From the NCBI GenBank assembly GCA_029168955.1, contig JAPDOI010000009.1, positions 3,129,001 to 3,193,000 on the forward strand: a DNA stretch of 64,000 nucleotides, written 5' to 3'. This document shows positions 12,039 to 23,566 of the stretch, piece by piece. The position numbers and the translations under genes were made by a program. Origin of the DNA: Aplectana chamaeleonis (taxonomy: Eukaryota > Nematoda > Chromadorea > Rhabditida > Cosmocercidae). Numbering within the stretch: position 1 is the stretch's first letter; every line of letters starts with the position of its first letter. The notes under the pieces are model-generated. The model was not told where the DNA came from, made no database searches, and saw nothing but the letters and a program-made list of their open reading frames with translations.

Positions 12039-13278
12039 TAGATACAGGATGTTCATCCCACTTTCTAGAACCTACTCTTCTTTGAAAAAAAAAAGTTTTT
12101 TTTTGCATTTTGTTCTGGAGTGTCTTTTTAATTGTTTTTTTTTGAATTTCTTGACTTTTCAATTTCATGACTTAGTTTTTCTCAGTTAGTCTATTGACTG
12201 TTCAGTTCTTGTTGACAAAAAATATACATATTTTCTGATGATATTCGATATGTATATTATTCAGAAAAATGAAACTACTTTGCAGGCAGAGCACAGAGTC
12301 GTCGGTCAAATTTCTTCTCGTCAAAGTTTTGCTAAGCGATTTTGGAAATATTTTAGTCCTATTGTTTTGTTTTGGGTTTTTCATGCTGTGTTCAACTTTG
12401 AGGGAATACTTTCAGCTTGAAGATTAGGTTGATTTTGGGTTAAATTTTAATTTTTAACACAATTTCCGTAGCCGAAGACTCTGTGCTTTCTGCTGGCCAT
12501 CATTAGATATGAGACTTTCGCCTGCTTCTCAATAGTGATTTGTGTAAGGGTTTTGTGGCCCTAGTTTGGACAACCTGCCATCTAAATGTCGGTGGGCTTC
12601 CTGAACTAGTGCCGGGTTTTACACTTAGGCGATTATTGGCCCCAAGCCGCCCAACAGTTCGGCTCGTGTTCCCAATCTGCGAGTGGGCTTCTGTTGCTGT
12701 CCGGGCCACTGCTGTTGCTTTCAGGACCACTGCTGTTGCTGTCCGGGCTGCTCCGGTTGGCCCCAACAGCAACAGCTGTAGCTCAGAGGTTGGGAGAACG
12801 AGCCGAACTGTCAGGCGACTCCGATGCGGCTCGGGGCCGAGAATCGCCTGAGGGTCATAAAAGTCTGAGATGAAAACCTCTCTTTTCAGGCAAAAACGAC
12901 TGATCATTGTGCTGCGTCGGAAGCTGCAGGGACTTCAATAAAACCTGGATCGATTCATCGATTTTTGTCGTCTGGACCGAAATATCAATCGATACCGATC
13001 GATGGAGGATGAGAGGACATTGCGTCACTTTCAGTCAATACACATGTATCATTTTCTAATGTCCCGGATGTCTCTACTAGTGCATCATCATCTTGCCATT
13101 AATATTAAGCCTTTTAAGCGCTCAAATTACTCTAGTTGCCTTGAAAATCGGGCCTACATGCACTTATTTTTCTTACAGTCTTATCCGGAGGTGATTTCCC
13201 ATTTGCGGACAGCGTAAGCTGTCGCGTCGCGGCACTTGCGTGCGCAGATGAGGCATAACCATTGGACAGGAATGTAAG
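12039..13278. other. No gene recognised outside the foldback element
   Basis: A/T-rich 12060-12480 with T and A runs; 12860-13278 apparently single-copy. No splice-consistent coding segments seen. Confidence 0.5.
12624..12852 (+). mobile_element. CTCAGG foldback element, 2 units with 11-bp loss (229 bp)
   Basis: The left end is CTTAGGCGATT. The small hairpin normally read as CCGATTCCTATTCGG near the right end has lost 11 bp. Flanks do not match, so this is an older copy. Confidence 0.88.
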
Positions 13279-13556
13279 TATACTCTGTTTATCTTGAATT
13301 GCACAAAATACGGTCCGCCAATAGTCCTCTAATTGGCCCGCTACTACCGTAGTGTACGTCCACGACGCGTTCTCGGCAGGCCCGGGTGTGCACCCGGTGT
13401 GCAGAGCAATCGATTCGTCAATGCCGTCACTCGGCCACCGGGTGCACACCCGGGTCTGCCGAGGACGCGTCGTAGACGTACACTACGGTACTAGCGGGCC
13501 AATTAGAGGACTATTGGCGGACCGTGTTTTGTGCAATGCAAGATAAACAGAGTATA
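13279..13556. mobile_element. Foldback element, TATACTCTGTTTATC family (278 bp)
   Basis: Inverted arms of over 100 bp run from TATACTCTGTTTATCTTG to ATAAACAGAGTATA, with an inner hairpin of GGGTGTGCACCC-type sequence around a short loop. No coding capacity. The target duplication cannot be resolved because the ends are themselves TATA. Confidence 0.9.
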
Positions 13557-14145
13557 TGTAGATTGTTTGAAAAACTGAAGAGGTATCGTTGTGACTTCCG
13601 GCTACGATACATTTTGGTTGGGAGGTGAAGTTTAGGCTTTTCAGAGTTGGGTTAATATATAGTGAGTGGGAAAAGCGGAACTTTTTAACTAACCCATTCT
13701 TAACCTGAGGACAAGTGTTCAATAACACAGTCTACGACGGCTTTTAGAACACCCATTGGTTTGGACCGAAGATTTCCCACAGATTCCTTCTCGTAATCCA
13801 CGGTTCACTGCTGAAGACATTCCGGGAAACTGTGATCTTGAGGCTATCTTGACCCACGATCTAGACTTGGAGAATCCGATATGAGGCGGCCTCTGAGGCT
13901 ACCCATGGGTTTCAAGGTGAAAGATTGGCTAACGATTCAACTGGAAGGTGAAGTGTCTTTGAAAAAAGCAGATCTCACCCGAACCCCATCTCTAGCCCAC
14001 AGTGGAGAGCTGGAGTTTTCTGGCCAGGGTATAGCCGTCTGCTACCCCAATAAGCTGGGGCTAACCGCATATTAGGTGTGGGTTTTGAAGGACTTCGATT
14101 TTGACAAAGGCATATTCCAGCCACAACCCCATCCTCAACATGGTT

Positions 14146-14384
14146 CTCAGGCGATTATCGGCGCCGAGTCGCCTGACAGTTCGGCTCGTTTTCCAATCTG
14201 CGAGTCGGCTCCTGTTGCTGTCCGGGCTACTGCTGTTGGTTTCCGGGCCACTGCTGTTGTTGTCCGGGCTATTCCGGTTGGCACGAACAGCAACAGCTGT
14301 AGCCCGGAGATTGGGAGAACGAGCCAAACTGTCAATCGGCTCCGATTCCTATTCGGTGCGGCTCGGGGCCGAGAATCGCCTGAG
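14146..14384 (+). mobile_element. CTCAGG foldback element, 2 units (239 bp)
   Basis: Flanked by TT on both sides. Inserted in the ~100-bp satellite. Confidence 0.92.
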
Positions 14385-15304
14385 TTAGGAGTTCAACCTT
14401 CCCGGCCGGGCTACTTCGGAGTTACCCATCTGCTTTGGCCAGAACCACATGCAAGGACTGGGTTGAATAGGCATTGAAGAAAGCTCTCTCTAGCCACAAT
14501 TTCGATAATAACCCAAGGTTTGCAGTTGAAGAATTCAGGCCCAAATAGTTTTTTTTTGGGCTACCCATCGGTTTCAAGGTAAGCCTTAGGCTACTGATGA
14601 GCTGAGGAGGCCGGATCCATCATCACAGTAACCCTGTATTTTTCTGTTAGGGTTGGGTTTGTTGCCAACACAACCATGTTGATCTCCGCGCTAGACCCAA
14701 CCCAAATTGACGAATCCAGGGTTAACACAGTGACGAATCCGACCTTTCAACTTGACGATTTGGGTTGGATTCGGCGGGTTACCTAGGGGTTTCGGGACGT
14801 CACCATACTCCAACTACAAACCCACTTGTAGCACGCTGTGCATGATTGAGATATCCAGTCTTCAGTGTTCTCTAAAGTTACCCTAGGTTTCTGGGACGGG
14901 ACCATATTCCAACTACAAACCCATTTATAACCCGCGATGTTGCATTGAAACATCTTTTTGGAGTGATCTCTAAGGGCTTCAATGGGTTTTAGGGGAGCCT
15001 TATACCTGCAGAATTGATTAATCTTGTCCGGAGCGCTCTCTGAAGTTACCCGAAAGTTTCGGAACGGTACCACAATCCAGCTGCAAACCTGTTCGTAACC
15101 CACATGGGAAAAATATCTGTTTTAGGATAATTTTTTTTCTATATTCTAAACGTAAACCCATTTGTAACCCGTGGTTCAGAATTCATGCGTTTAGTCCAGG
15201 GTGGTTTCTAAGGTTACTCGCGGGTTTCATAACAATACCATACATAACTGCAAACCTATGGGTGAACTACGTTGTATGTAGTATAGAAGAAAACTCGGAC
15301 TAGG

Positions 15305-15544
15305 CTCAGGCGATTCTCGGCTCCGAGCCGCACCGATTAGGAATCGGAGCCGCCTGACAGTTCGGCTCGTTCTCCCAATCTCCGGGCTACTGCTGTTGCT
15401 GTTCGGACCAACCGTAATAGCCCGGACAGCAACAGCAGTGGCCCAGAAAGCAACAGCAGTGGCCCGGACAGCAACAGGAGCCGACTCGCCGATTGGAAAA
15501 ACGAGCCGAACTGTCAGGCGGCTCGGGGCCGATAATAGCCTGAG
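15305..15544 (-). mobile_element. CTCAGG foldback element, 2 units (240 bp)
   Basis: Flanked by GG on both sides, the one clear non-A/T duplication. Inserted in the ~100-bp satellite; removing 240 bp restores the repeat spacing. Confidence 0.92.
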
Positions 15545-15900
15545 GGGTTATATTTGTGGTTGCTCAAGGGTTTAAGAGCGGTCCCTTCTTACAAGTACAA
15601 AGCCCCTTTCCCAACTCGGGGTGAAGAATCAAAAAATTCAGTCCATTATAATCTCTGAGGTTACTCAAGGGTTCTAGGTCGGTCCAAGTAAAACCCATTC
15701 CTAACCCGTGGTTTTGAAAATTTGAGGAATCCAGCCTGGGGTGATCTCTGAGCTCACCCAAGAGTTTTAAGGCCTGCCATAACCTAAGTATCGGACCGTA
15801 AAAAAGTGTATTTCTTCAACATTCTGGGCTGCGGTGAATTCAGGCTAAGGTGATATTTTGGGTTACCTTAGGGCTTTCGGATGAATTTCGTGAGGTTTGG

Positions 15901-17493
15901 GTAAAGAAAGCGGGACGCACCCATCTCACCCACGATACTTTGACGAGAAGGATCTCTGAGTGTAGGAGTATTCATAGGAGGGTTATCGATTTTTGGCCCG
16001 GCCGTGAAATCCGGGTGATTTTCTTCAGTTTAGGACTTAAAAGGGCCAAAATTCATTTCCTTCTTTGGAGCGTTTCCGGGTGGTCACAAGTGTTCTGAAT
16101 CCGGCGAGCGTCATGGATATCTTAGTTAATCTTTAGCATTTGTTTGCATGTGGCTGGCGCATGTGTTAACCAAACCGAGAAAACCAATATTAGCTTTTCC
16201 TGGCTGGAAGCGAGACGCTACGCTACGTAACTAAACATCAAACATGTGACCAGCCGGTGTGGGTTCACTGACCACTGGGGCTAACCCTGGGATAACCCGA
16301 GGTCTTGAATCAATGCAAGTGAGGGTTAAAAGCGAGCCCAATGTGTGTAATACATATCTGTTTACCCATTTGTTGTCAGATTTCTAGATCAAACTGGGAA
16401 TGCATGGCAGAAAAGTAGGGTTCCAGGAATGGTTCCATACTCCTCGAATCTCCTGATGGTCCCTCAAATCGTATATTTCCTCGACGAAGGGGAGTGCGAG
16501 GGGGTGATGACGACGTTGGTGGATGGATATGTGCGCGTCGTCGCCGGCGGCGGCGGCCGCGGCGACGACGGCGGTAGGCCGTCCGTGTTTGCACAACGTT
16601 AGCGTCGAGAATAATCCAGTTGACGGCGACGGAAATAGCGCGGCTGTGGTGGAGTGCGGCAGAGTGATCAGAGGCCTTTGAGCACCACCACGTCAATCGT
16701 CGACTGTATGAGTCAGGTGAGACCTCCATCCATCCACCTTGCGGTATGGCGCCGGCCGGACGGCGTTACACCTGCAGCGAGCTCGAGTTCGGCTGCGGTT
16801 ACGGTAGTGAAGAGGGGAGGAAGTGGTGGATCGATCGATGAAAGCTTGAGAGTGTAAGATTGTTGAAAGGGCGTTGAATTGGTATGTCGTTATCAGAACC
16901 TATAGGATTCAGGTTATGGCTGGAATTCTGGAACGCTCACCTTGGCCTACAGTTGGGTTTGCCTCCGAAGACTGCGTGCTATTTCCACTGCAAACCCTGC
17001 TGTAGCCCATGGTATGACGTTCAGGAATCCCAGCCTATAGTTTCGTTGAATCAAAGGTCATTCCCAAGTCAGGTAACGTTTGTCATTTACATAGGGTTCT
17101 TTCAGAATTGCCGTGTTCGCCGCCAAGAAGCTACTTTCACTCCGAAAAGTGGGAGTTTCGGGCATAACATTTTGGAAGGAGTTCCAGAGAAATTATGTAG
17201 TTGAATTGTCCGAAAAGTATCCTAGATTTACTCTGACAAGTTCCTTGGTCTTTGTTGCCTCAGGACCCAATACGCGTGGATTCCCATGACGTCGTCATAG
17301 TGTTTCCCAACACCTTGAGGTATTGTCGCAAAGCGTTCTGTCCTTCTCAAATTTCCCGCCACAACTCTTAGGGGGTAGGAGGGGTCCACCTGGGAAAGAT
17401 TTTGTTGAGGAGGAGGAAGTCGTTGGACGAAAATTCTTACAGTGTCCGAGGCCTTGCTGAGCCTCTCCCAATCTTATCCTGTCCTATACCCGG
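15901..17493. other. No gene recognised; GC-rich patch
   Basis: 16480-16860 is GC-rich with a GGCGGCGGCGGCCGCGGCG stretch, giving overlapping Arg-rich or Ala-rich frames on both strands. A worn foldback lies at 16900-17040. Confidence 0.5.
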
Positions 17494-18715
17494 TTGGTAG
17501 AAGAAGCCATTCCCTCCACGAACCCTGACAACTTGGAAGGTGAAGTAAGATTGGAAAACTTTCAGGGGTCGGGGGGGGGGGGGGACTTTCAGGACAAGGG
17601 TCGTTCCCCCTCCTCTTCCTTAGGTTCTATTTGCGTCGTTTCTCTGAGATTGTTCGAACCCGAAGGCGTATCTCCAGCGGTCTGCCTTAAGCCAATCAAA
17701 AAGCTCCGGCGGCTGACCCGGAAGGTACTTCCACGGTTGTGCCGGAAGGTTAGCCTCGACTCGGCTACAAGCGAGATCCCAAGGCCACGTTCATACTTTT
17801 GGTGACAGGCGATTCGACTTGTTGCTCATGAACCATAACGGGTGAAGTATGAAGTTCTCATCGTATATCAATCCTTTTAGGAATCCGTCACATATTCGAC
17901 TTCCATTAAGGATCGTAGAGACTCTTGATTGTGTATTGGGCCTCTACAATGACTTTTGGAGGTCAGCCGGTAGCCACGTCAGTGTTCTTATCCTCCCAGA
18001 CAAGTCTGGTACCAATTTTCGGATCTCGGAGGGAGACAAGGCTTGGTTGGCCTTGGGCTAGGATCGATCACTCGACCGTGTGCGCGGCAGTGACCCCTCT
18101 TACCACTGCCCCATCATCCGTATTGACCAAATTCGCGTGGTCGTGGAACCCGGCCTGAGCGCGGTAGGAGGGTGATTTGAGCGTGGTTTTGTCGCTGTAG
18201 GCCCGAAATCGGAGAGTCATCTCTGACGACGACCCCTGCACCCTTTCTTTGCGCAGAAGTTCTTGGTTGAAGGTTTGTACCCTAATACAAGCGGTTCTCT
18301 GGAATCCGAAAATTGGTGCTCCGAAAACCTTCAGGAATTAGCGGATCGAAAGTCGGTAGATTTTGATTTTATAGGGAATCCCTTATTCGTTCCACATGTT
18401 GAGGCGGTTCTGTTGGAAATTGGACGGTCCTAAGTCATTAAAATTCCATTCATCATTGGTGTTAGCCCTATTTTGTATTTTGGCCAAAAGTTGTTGCCTG
18501 ACCCTGTGCCTCGTGGGTCATTCCAGGGCTCCTCTGATGTTGCCATAAGGAGAAAGAGGGTGACCACAGATCTGTCAGACTCTTTGAACTTCCTCCCGAG
18601 ATTGCCTACCGACTCAGAACTTCGTTCCGCACTGCCCGGCGCGAAAGACGGCATTCCGGGCGACCCGCCAACTCGTGAATGGGGCGTGGCCGAGTTTCTG
18701 ACGAGCCGCTAACCC
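17494..18715 (+). pseudogene. Possible decayed coding relic, unrecognised
   Basis: Seen: a GC-richer stretch with an open frame 17494-17805 (103 codons, broken near a G11 run at 17571-17582). Then one frame from 17849 to 18712 has only four stops in ~288 codons, where about 13 would be expected by chance. It includes FFAQKFLVEGLYPNTSGSLE, FDFIGNPLFVPHVEAVLLEI and GVAEFLTSR. I recognise no domain. It could be a worn retroelement or gene copy, or just stop-poor sequence. Confidence 0.22.
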
Positions 18716-21700
18716 ATCGACCGCTGCGCATCATCTGCTTGACCATTTTCGGCTACCCGAAGCAGTGGGTCCTTCACTAAGAACCCGCATCGCGAGTTCG
18801 GGTGACCCGCGCGAGCAACGAAAAGTCGCCCGGCATTGGGTAACCAGACAGCGGGACCCAGGTTTCGATTAGGACCTGTTTTTGGTTGACTTTCATGGGG
18901 TTTCTTGTAAAGTGTCTTACCCAATCGGTTTTCCTTCTTTCCCTAAGGGCGCATTTCTGTATAACGCACGAGGGTGCCTGCAGAATTTTTTTCCTACCAC
19001 TTTTGCTCTATGGAGTTACTGAGGATCTCTAGAAAGCTGAGAAACCTTTAGGAAACTCCTCACTGAAGCCCTAATCTAGCCTAGATTTACCCGCCAATAC
19101 AGAACTTTTCTCTTTTCTCAGCCTTCTAGTCCTAATTCAAGGGGCCAAATTTGCCTCAGGGCTTCAAATTAGGCCTTTTGAACAAGGGGGCATGCCATCG
19201 AAAGCAACACCGGCGGGGCTAAAAATAACGCGGGTTACAAGCGTATGCATATTTGCATATGTATCTTCGGCCGGTGGGTGTTCTTCCAGACTATTTTACA
19301 AATATTTGAATTTCCCGCCTCTACCCCAACCCTAATATTTACCTGGTCGCTGGTCCACCCCGTGTGTCTCATCATCGCACATCATGTTCTAACAGGCGGA
19401 GTAAACAGCGTGGGAAACATCGATTAGTGTGGGAACACCTAGCTGAAAGTCACAAAAATACTGTATTCATATCGTATTCTGTCATTCAGTAGCCTTCATT
19501 TCCGTCTTCCTGTGGTTGCCAAAGCTCAATAATTCTCTCTACTGACCCACTGAATAGATGTTATCAATATCTGAGAATTTTTTTAGTGTATGTATGTATT
19601 TAATATATAATATATGAAAAGTATTGATTTTTTTTCAAAAAGTGCCTTTGTGATGTGATTATGAATAAATTTGATTATGAGAATTTTTTTCGGCGTATTT
19701 TTCTGTGTATTGATCAATATACTGCGCTAAGATTTGTTCAGCCGCCATCTGTGGAGGGGCAGAATTGAAAATATTATTTATTTACACAACTGTGTACTCA
19801 TTTGGCGATGATCAATCAATGCAGGGGTGGCAGTGCAGCTGTTTTTCCAGACATGGAAAGTTCTCGATATCCGTAAAAAACTTATTGCAGAAAATATATT
19901 TTCACATCAAATTGGTTAATGCAAGCGGCGCGCGTTTTGTTCATGAAAACATCTGCCTCGCCAGTACCGCGGTAGAGCCGCGACTGTGCCGCAATATCCC
20001 CGCAGCTCCATTGGGCTGAGAGTGCTGTGCGAGTTCCAACATGTTGAGTCAGGTTTCTTCACTTCGTCGACGTGGCCCACGGCGGCATCGCTACATTGCC
20101 GCGGGTGGTTCCGTGCTGTTGCCGCGCCAACGCCGCTGCGACACCGTGGTAGTACCTATATTATTGCGACTCGATTTTCGCAGCCCGTACACGGTTCTTT
20201 AGTGTTCCACGACAAATATAGCGGATCTCTGTAGAAAAAATCGGTACCGTCACTCTCGACTGCGCCGTGGTACAACCGCGATTTTCCTCGGCCGGTGCCG
20301 CGCTAATGCCGCAGCAACACCGCGTTAGTGCCGCCTCAGTGCCTCGATTGGCAGCGCGCCTTGGTGAGGGAATATTCTGAGTGTCTTTTTGATTCTATTA
20401 TTGTTCACCCTTGGGAAAGGATCAGCGGAGCTCCGACCAGCTCTCCGATTTTCGGGAGTCGCCTTTCGATCGCGGCCATTTTAAAACATTTCGGGCCAAA
20501 AATAAATAAAATGAATGGAAAAATGAGTAAATAATTAGATAAATGGGTGAAGGAATACATGAGTAAGAAAAGATAATTAACAAAATAATCAATGCTCAAG
20601 TAAATGAGTATAATATATTGCTGACCTAGATTATACATCAACATGGCATTTCTCGACTGAAAGATCTTTTTTTCAGTTTGGAATCAATGAAAATCAATTG
20701 CATTTGCGTGTTAGTGTTCACCTGGCCACCTTCGAGAAAATTCGATGGTGATCTACCGTGATTATCTGAGACCGAATTGATCACTACGCTAACCCCGGGT
20801 ATTGTCCTTTTGATTCGGGTTCAGCGCGTGCGCAACTGTGAATAGCGTTAATCTTAGCGCTAAACCTAACCCCAGTCGACAAACCCAGAGATGATACCCA
20901 GGGGCGGCATGCACGTACGCTTTCGGCGGGGTTGTGTTAGGTTTAGGGCAGCGTAACACCGCTAATCGGCATGCATGAATGCGCGCGACGGGGTTGGGTT
21001 GGGCCACGAGGAGGCTGGATTCCAACCCACCTCTAGAAGGTAGGTTTGGCGGTGTTTGGGAGGGGTTGGACCGTTCAGGCGTCCATATGTTTTAATGCTT
21101 AACAGAATTATCGAGATGATTTCCACTTATTATACTCTTCTTTTCTTTTACTTCATTATCTTGATTTTTAGATAGTACTCCTCTGCCTTTTTCGATGACT
21201 TCTTCGAATAATGGGTAGTAATTTTGAGCCTTGTCTGCTATAATTTTTTCTAGGTCCACCTTACCACAAGTGCATGTGATCGTAGTCTATATGATATCGA
21301 AGAATACCTTTCTCGAAGCTCTCACACATTTAATGTACCAAACTGTATAAGCATTTTGGAAGGTTCTGAGAAAATGGAGCGTTTTTTAAAAATCATATTC
21401 TATTGCTTCACATCAAGGTTTCCCTTACTATTTGTGGCATGCAGCTTTTTTAAAAGGGTCGACAGCTTATCAGGATAACTTTTCAACAGTGGTGCTCAAA
21501 ATATTGTTCCTTATGCTGTTTAAGCTGACTAAGTGACCATCATCAAAGTTCCATTCAAGAAAGGGTGAATCCGGAAACCATTAGAAGAGAGCTTATCAGC
21601 CTGGATTCACATATTAGTCCCCGGTCCTGCGGAATAGTTTCCATTTTTGCTACGAAAACAAGCCAGCCAGAGAATTTTATGAAAACGCTGGGTTTTCTTG

Positions 21701-23075
21701 AAACCTGACGGAAAAATTAATGCCTCCAAATATAGTGGTTGTTCCTTCTTTCAGAAATTATTGTCCTTACAGACGTTAGGTTATCGGCGCGTTTATCATT
21801 GTTTACGCCTAAATAACAAATGCATTTTTTTCAATTGTTTGTTAGTTACATATTAAGCGCAGAGAAGTCGAGAAAATGATTGGGTTGATTATAAACTGGA
21901 AAAAATATTTAAGTTGTATAAACGTTTTATAAACGTTTGTCTCAATTCAAGGAAAATTTCGCTTGAAATTCCGAGCGTTAGAATTCGAATTGAAAAATGA
22001 CGAAAGTAAATTCAAAATTGGAAGTGCTTACTTTAGTCGAAAGGAATAGATTCATTTAATTAAATCTTACCGATATTGACTGTATTTGACCAAACCGCAG
22101 CTCTCCTTCATTCCAACAATGAACCGATGAACTTAAATAATATTTTGGATGACAATCTGAACAAACTCTTTCCGGATACATTATGCTAAATTCAATATTT
22201 TTTCAATGCAAAGGTAAAAACACATAAAGTTATAAAATAGATTTGAAATTCAAAATGGATGCATGAAAAGCACAGAAATGTGTTGAAGCAATTTACTGGA
22301 GCAAGTCCGAAAGAAAAAGAGTGATGTGCATCACAAGAAGAATGGAAAAGAAGGCAATTTCTAAAAGCAAACGCTGAAAAAAATCCCATATCGATGAACA
22401 GCTGGCGTAATTATAGGGGTCTTGCAAACTCAACCCTTCCGCGCGTTCATGCATGCCGTATCGTGCGTAACACCAGCAACCCCCCCCCCCAACCCGGGTT
22501 TGCTGACACCGCTGACCCAACCCAACCCCGGTGCGCGTTCGTGCATGCCGCCCCAGATGAACTCGGCCTCTGATCTCATTTCTCCGCCAGGCGACTGAAG
22601 CCAATTCGTCAGGCCACCCCGTCAAAAGTTCTATTTTTTCCTTTTTTTAGGCAGCTAGCCTCAAATCGAACTCGCCTCATTATGGTGAAATTTTCGCCCC
22701 ATTTCGTGAAAATGTTAGGTGACTCCAAACTTAGGTTGCCCCACATTTTTACCCCGTGAATGTATTCGGTTCGATTCTTGCTTTATTGGAAAACTTTTTT
22801 CATGTTGGGAGTTATGCCAACCGCGTCTAGTTAAATCAGTCGAAAGTTTCATTTATTCGATTTTTTAATGGCAGTGTTCCCGATAAAAAAACCATATTTC
22901 GGTTTCCGCGATGTTTTTGAGTAGAAAAGTCTGTGATGTAGACGACATTGTAGAAAAGTCTCCACAAAGCTCTCGAATATCGGGTAAAAAACTGTGTGCC
23001 TGTTAGGATGTTAGACTCTCCCGCGATGAAGAAAATTCGAAAATCCGACAACTGTTCCTCTGGTGAAATGAACGA
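18716..23075. other. No gene recognised
   Basis: 19935-20360 is rich in TGCCGC / ACCGCGGTAG words. 20780-21060 and 22430-22560 share GC-rich CCCAACCC and GCATGCATG / GTGCATGCCG words and are probably related repeats. 21060-22430 is A/T-rich and apparently single-copy. Confidence 0.5.
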
Positions 23076-23566
23076 CTCTGAGGGTTTTGCCGAGAAATAG
23101 CCGCAAAATGTCTGCTTGCCGCATAATAGCCGCTTTGTAGCCGTCAAATAATGCTCGCCGCGAAACAGCCGAGAAACAGCCGGTAAATTATGTTCGCCGC
23201 AAAATAGCCGCGCAAATGCGGAGAAATATTGCTCTCCAGGTAGGTATACGGCACATGTATGATTCAGATGTCAACATCTCCGTCGGTTCAGCTACCCAGG
23301 TTTGAAGTACTTGGAGCTCGTTCAGCCTCTGGAGGCCCCGCTCAACCGCTGGCGGCCCCTGGTGGTGGCTCGACGAGCCGACAACGGTCGCGTCTTGGTT
23401 ACCTTTGGTCGATTTTTTTATTTCTCGGTGATATCTCGGGTATTTCTCGGCTACTTTTCGTACGTGTCGTGAAGAGGCCAGAAATAGCAGGGAAATAGCC
23501 CACCACGAGCGGCCGCGGAGCCTGGTGGGTTGTTTCGCGGCTATTTCTCGGCCAAAACTTTCAGAG
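23076..23566. mobile_element. CTCTGAGAGTTTTGGCC family, long copy (491 bp)
   Basis: Starts CTCTGAGGGTTTTGCC and ends GGCCAAAACTTTCAGAG, with GAAATAGCCG words throughout. The middle holds unrelated sequence, including the second SL1-like stretch (23285-23306), so it is composite. Confidence 0.75.
23285..23306 (+). other. Diverged SL1-like 22-mer
   Basis: 17 of 22 match SL1; all five differences are transitions, and the T-to-C at position 5 is shared with the copy at 6335. It is followed by GTACTTGG where the other has GAACTTGA. Related sequence extends upstream (GGTATACGGCAC against TGTACGACGCAC). Confidence 0.55.

Larger units (their letters stand above)
13895..15900. repeat. Degenerate satellite, ~100-bp period
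   Basis: GTTACCC..GGGTTTC starts near 13898, 14560, 14778, 14877, 14976, 15213, 15555, 15659, 15753 and 15861. Spacings are mostly 94-108 once the 240-bp insertion at 15305 is removed. Units also share CCAACTACAAACCCA. Confidence 0.7.

Noticed and set aside
9134..15900. CRISPR-like array
   Set aside because: Repeats are long, contiguous and degenerate without unique spacers, in a eukaryotic context.
16376..16729. 117-codon Arg-rich minus-strand ORF
   Set aside because: The Arg run comes from a GCC/GAC-type simple repeat, and other frames are open on both strands.
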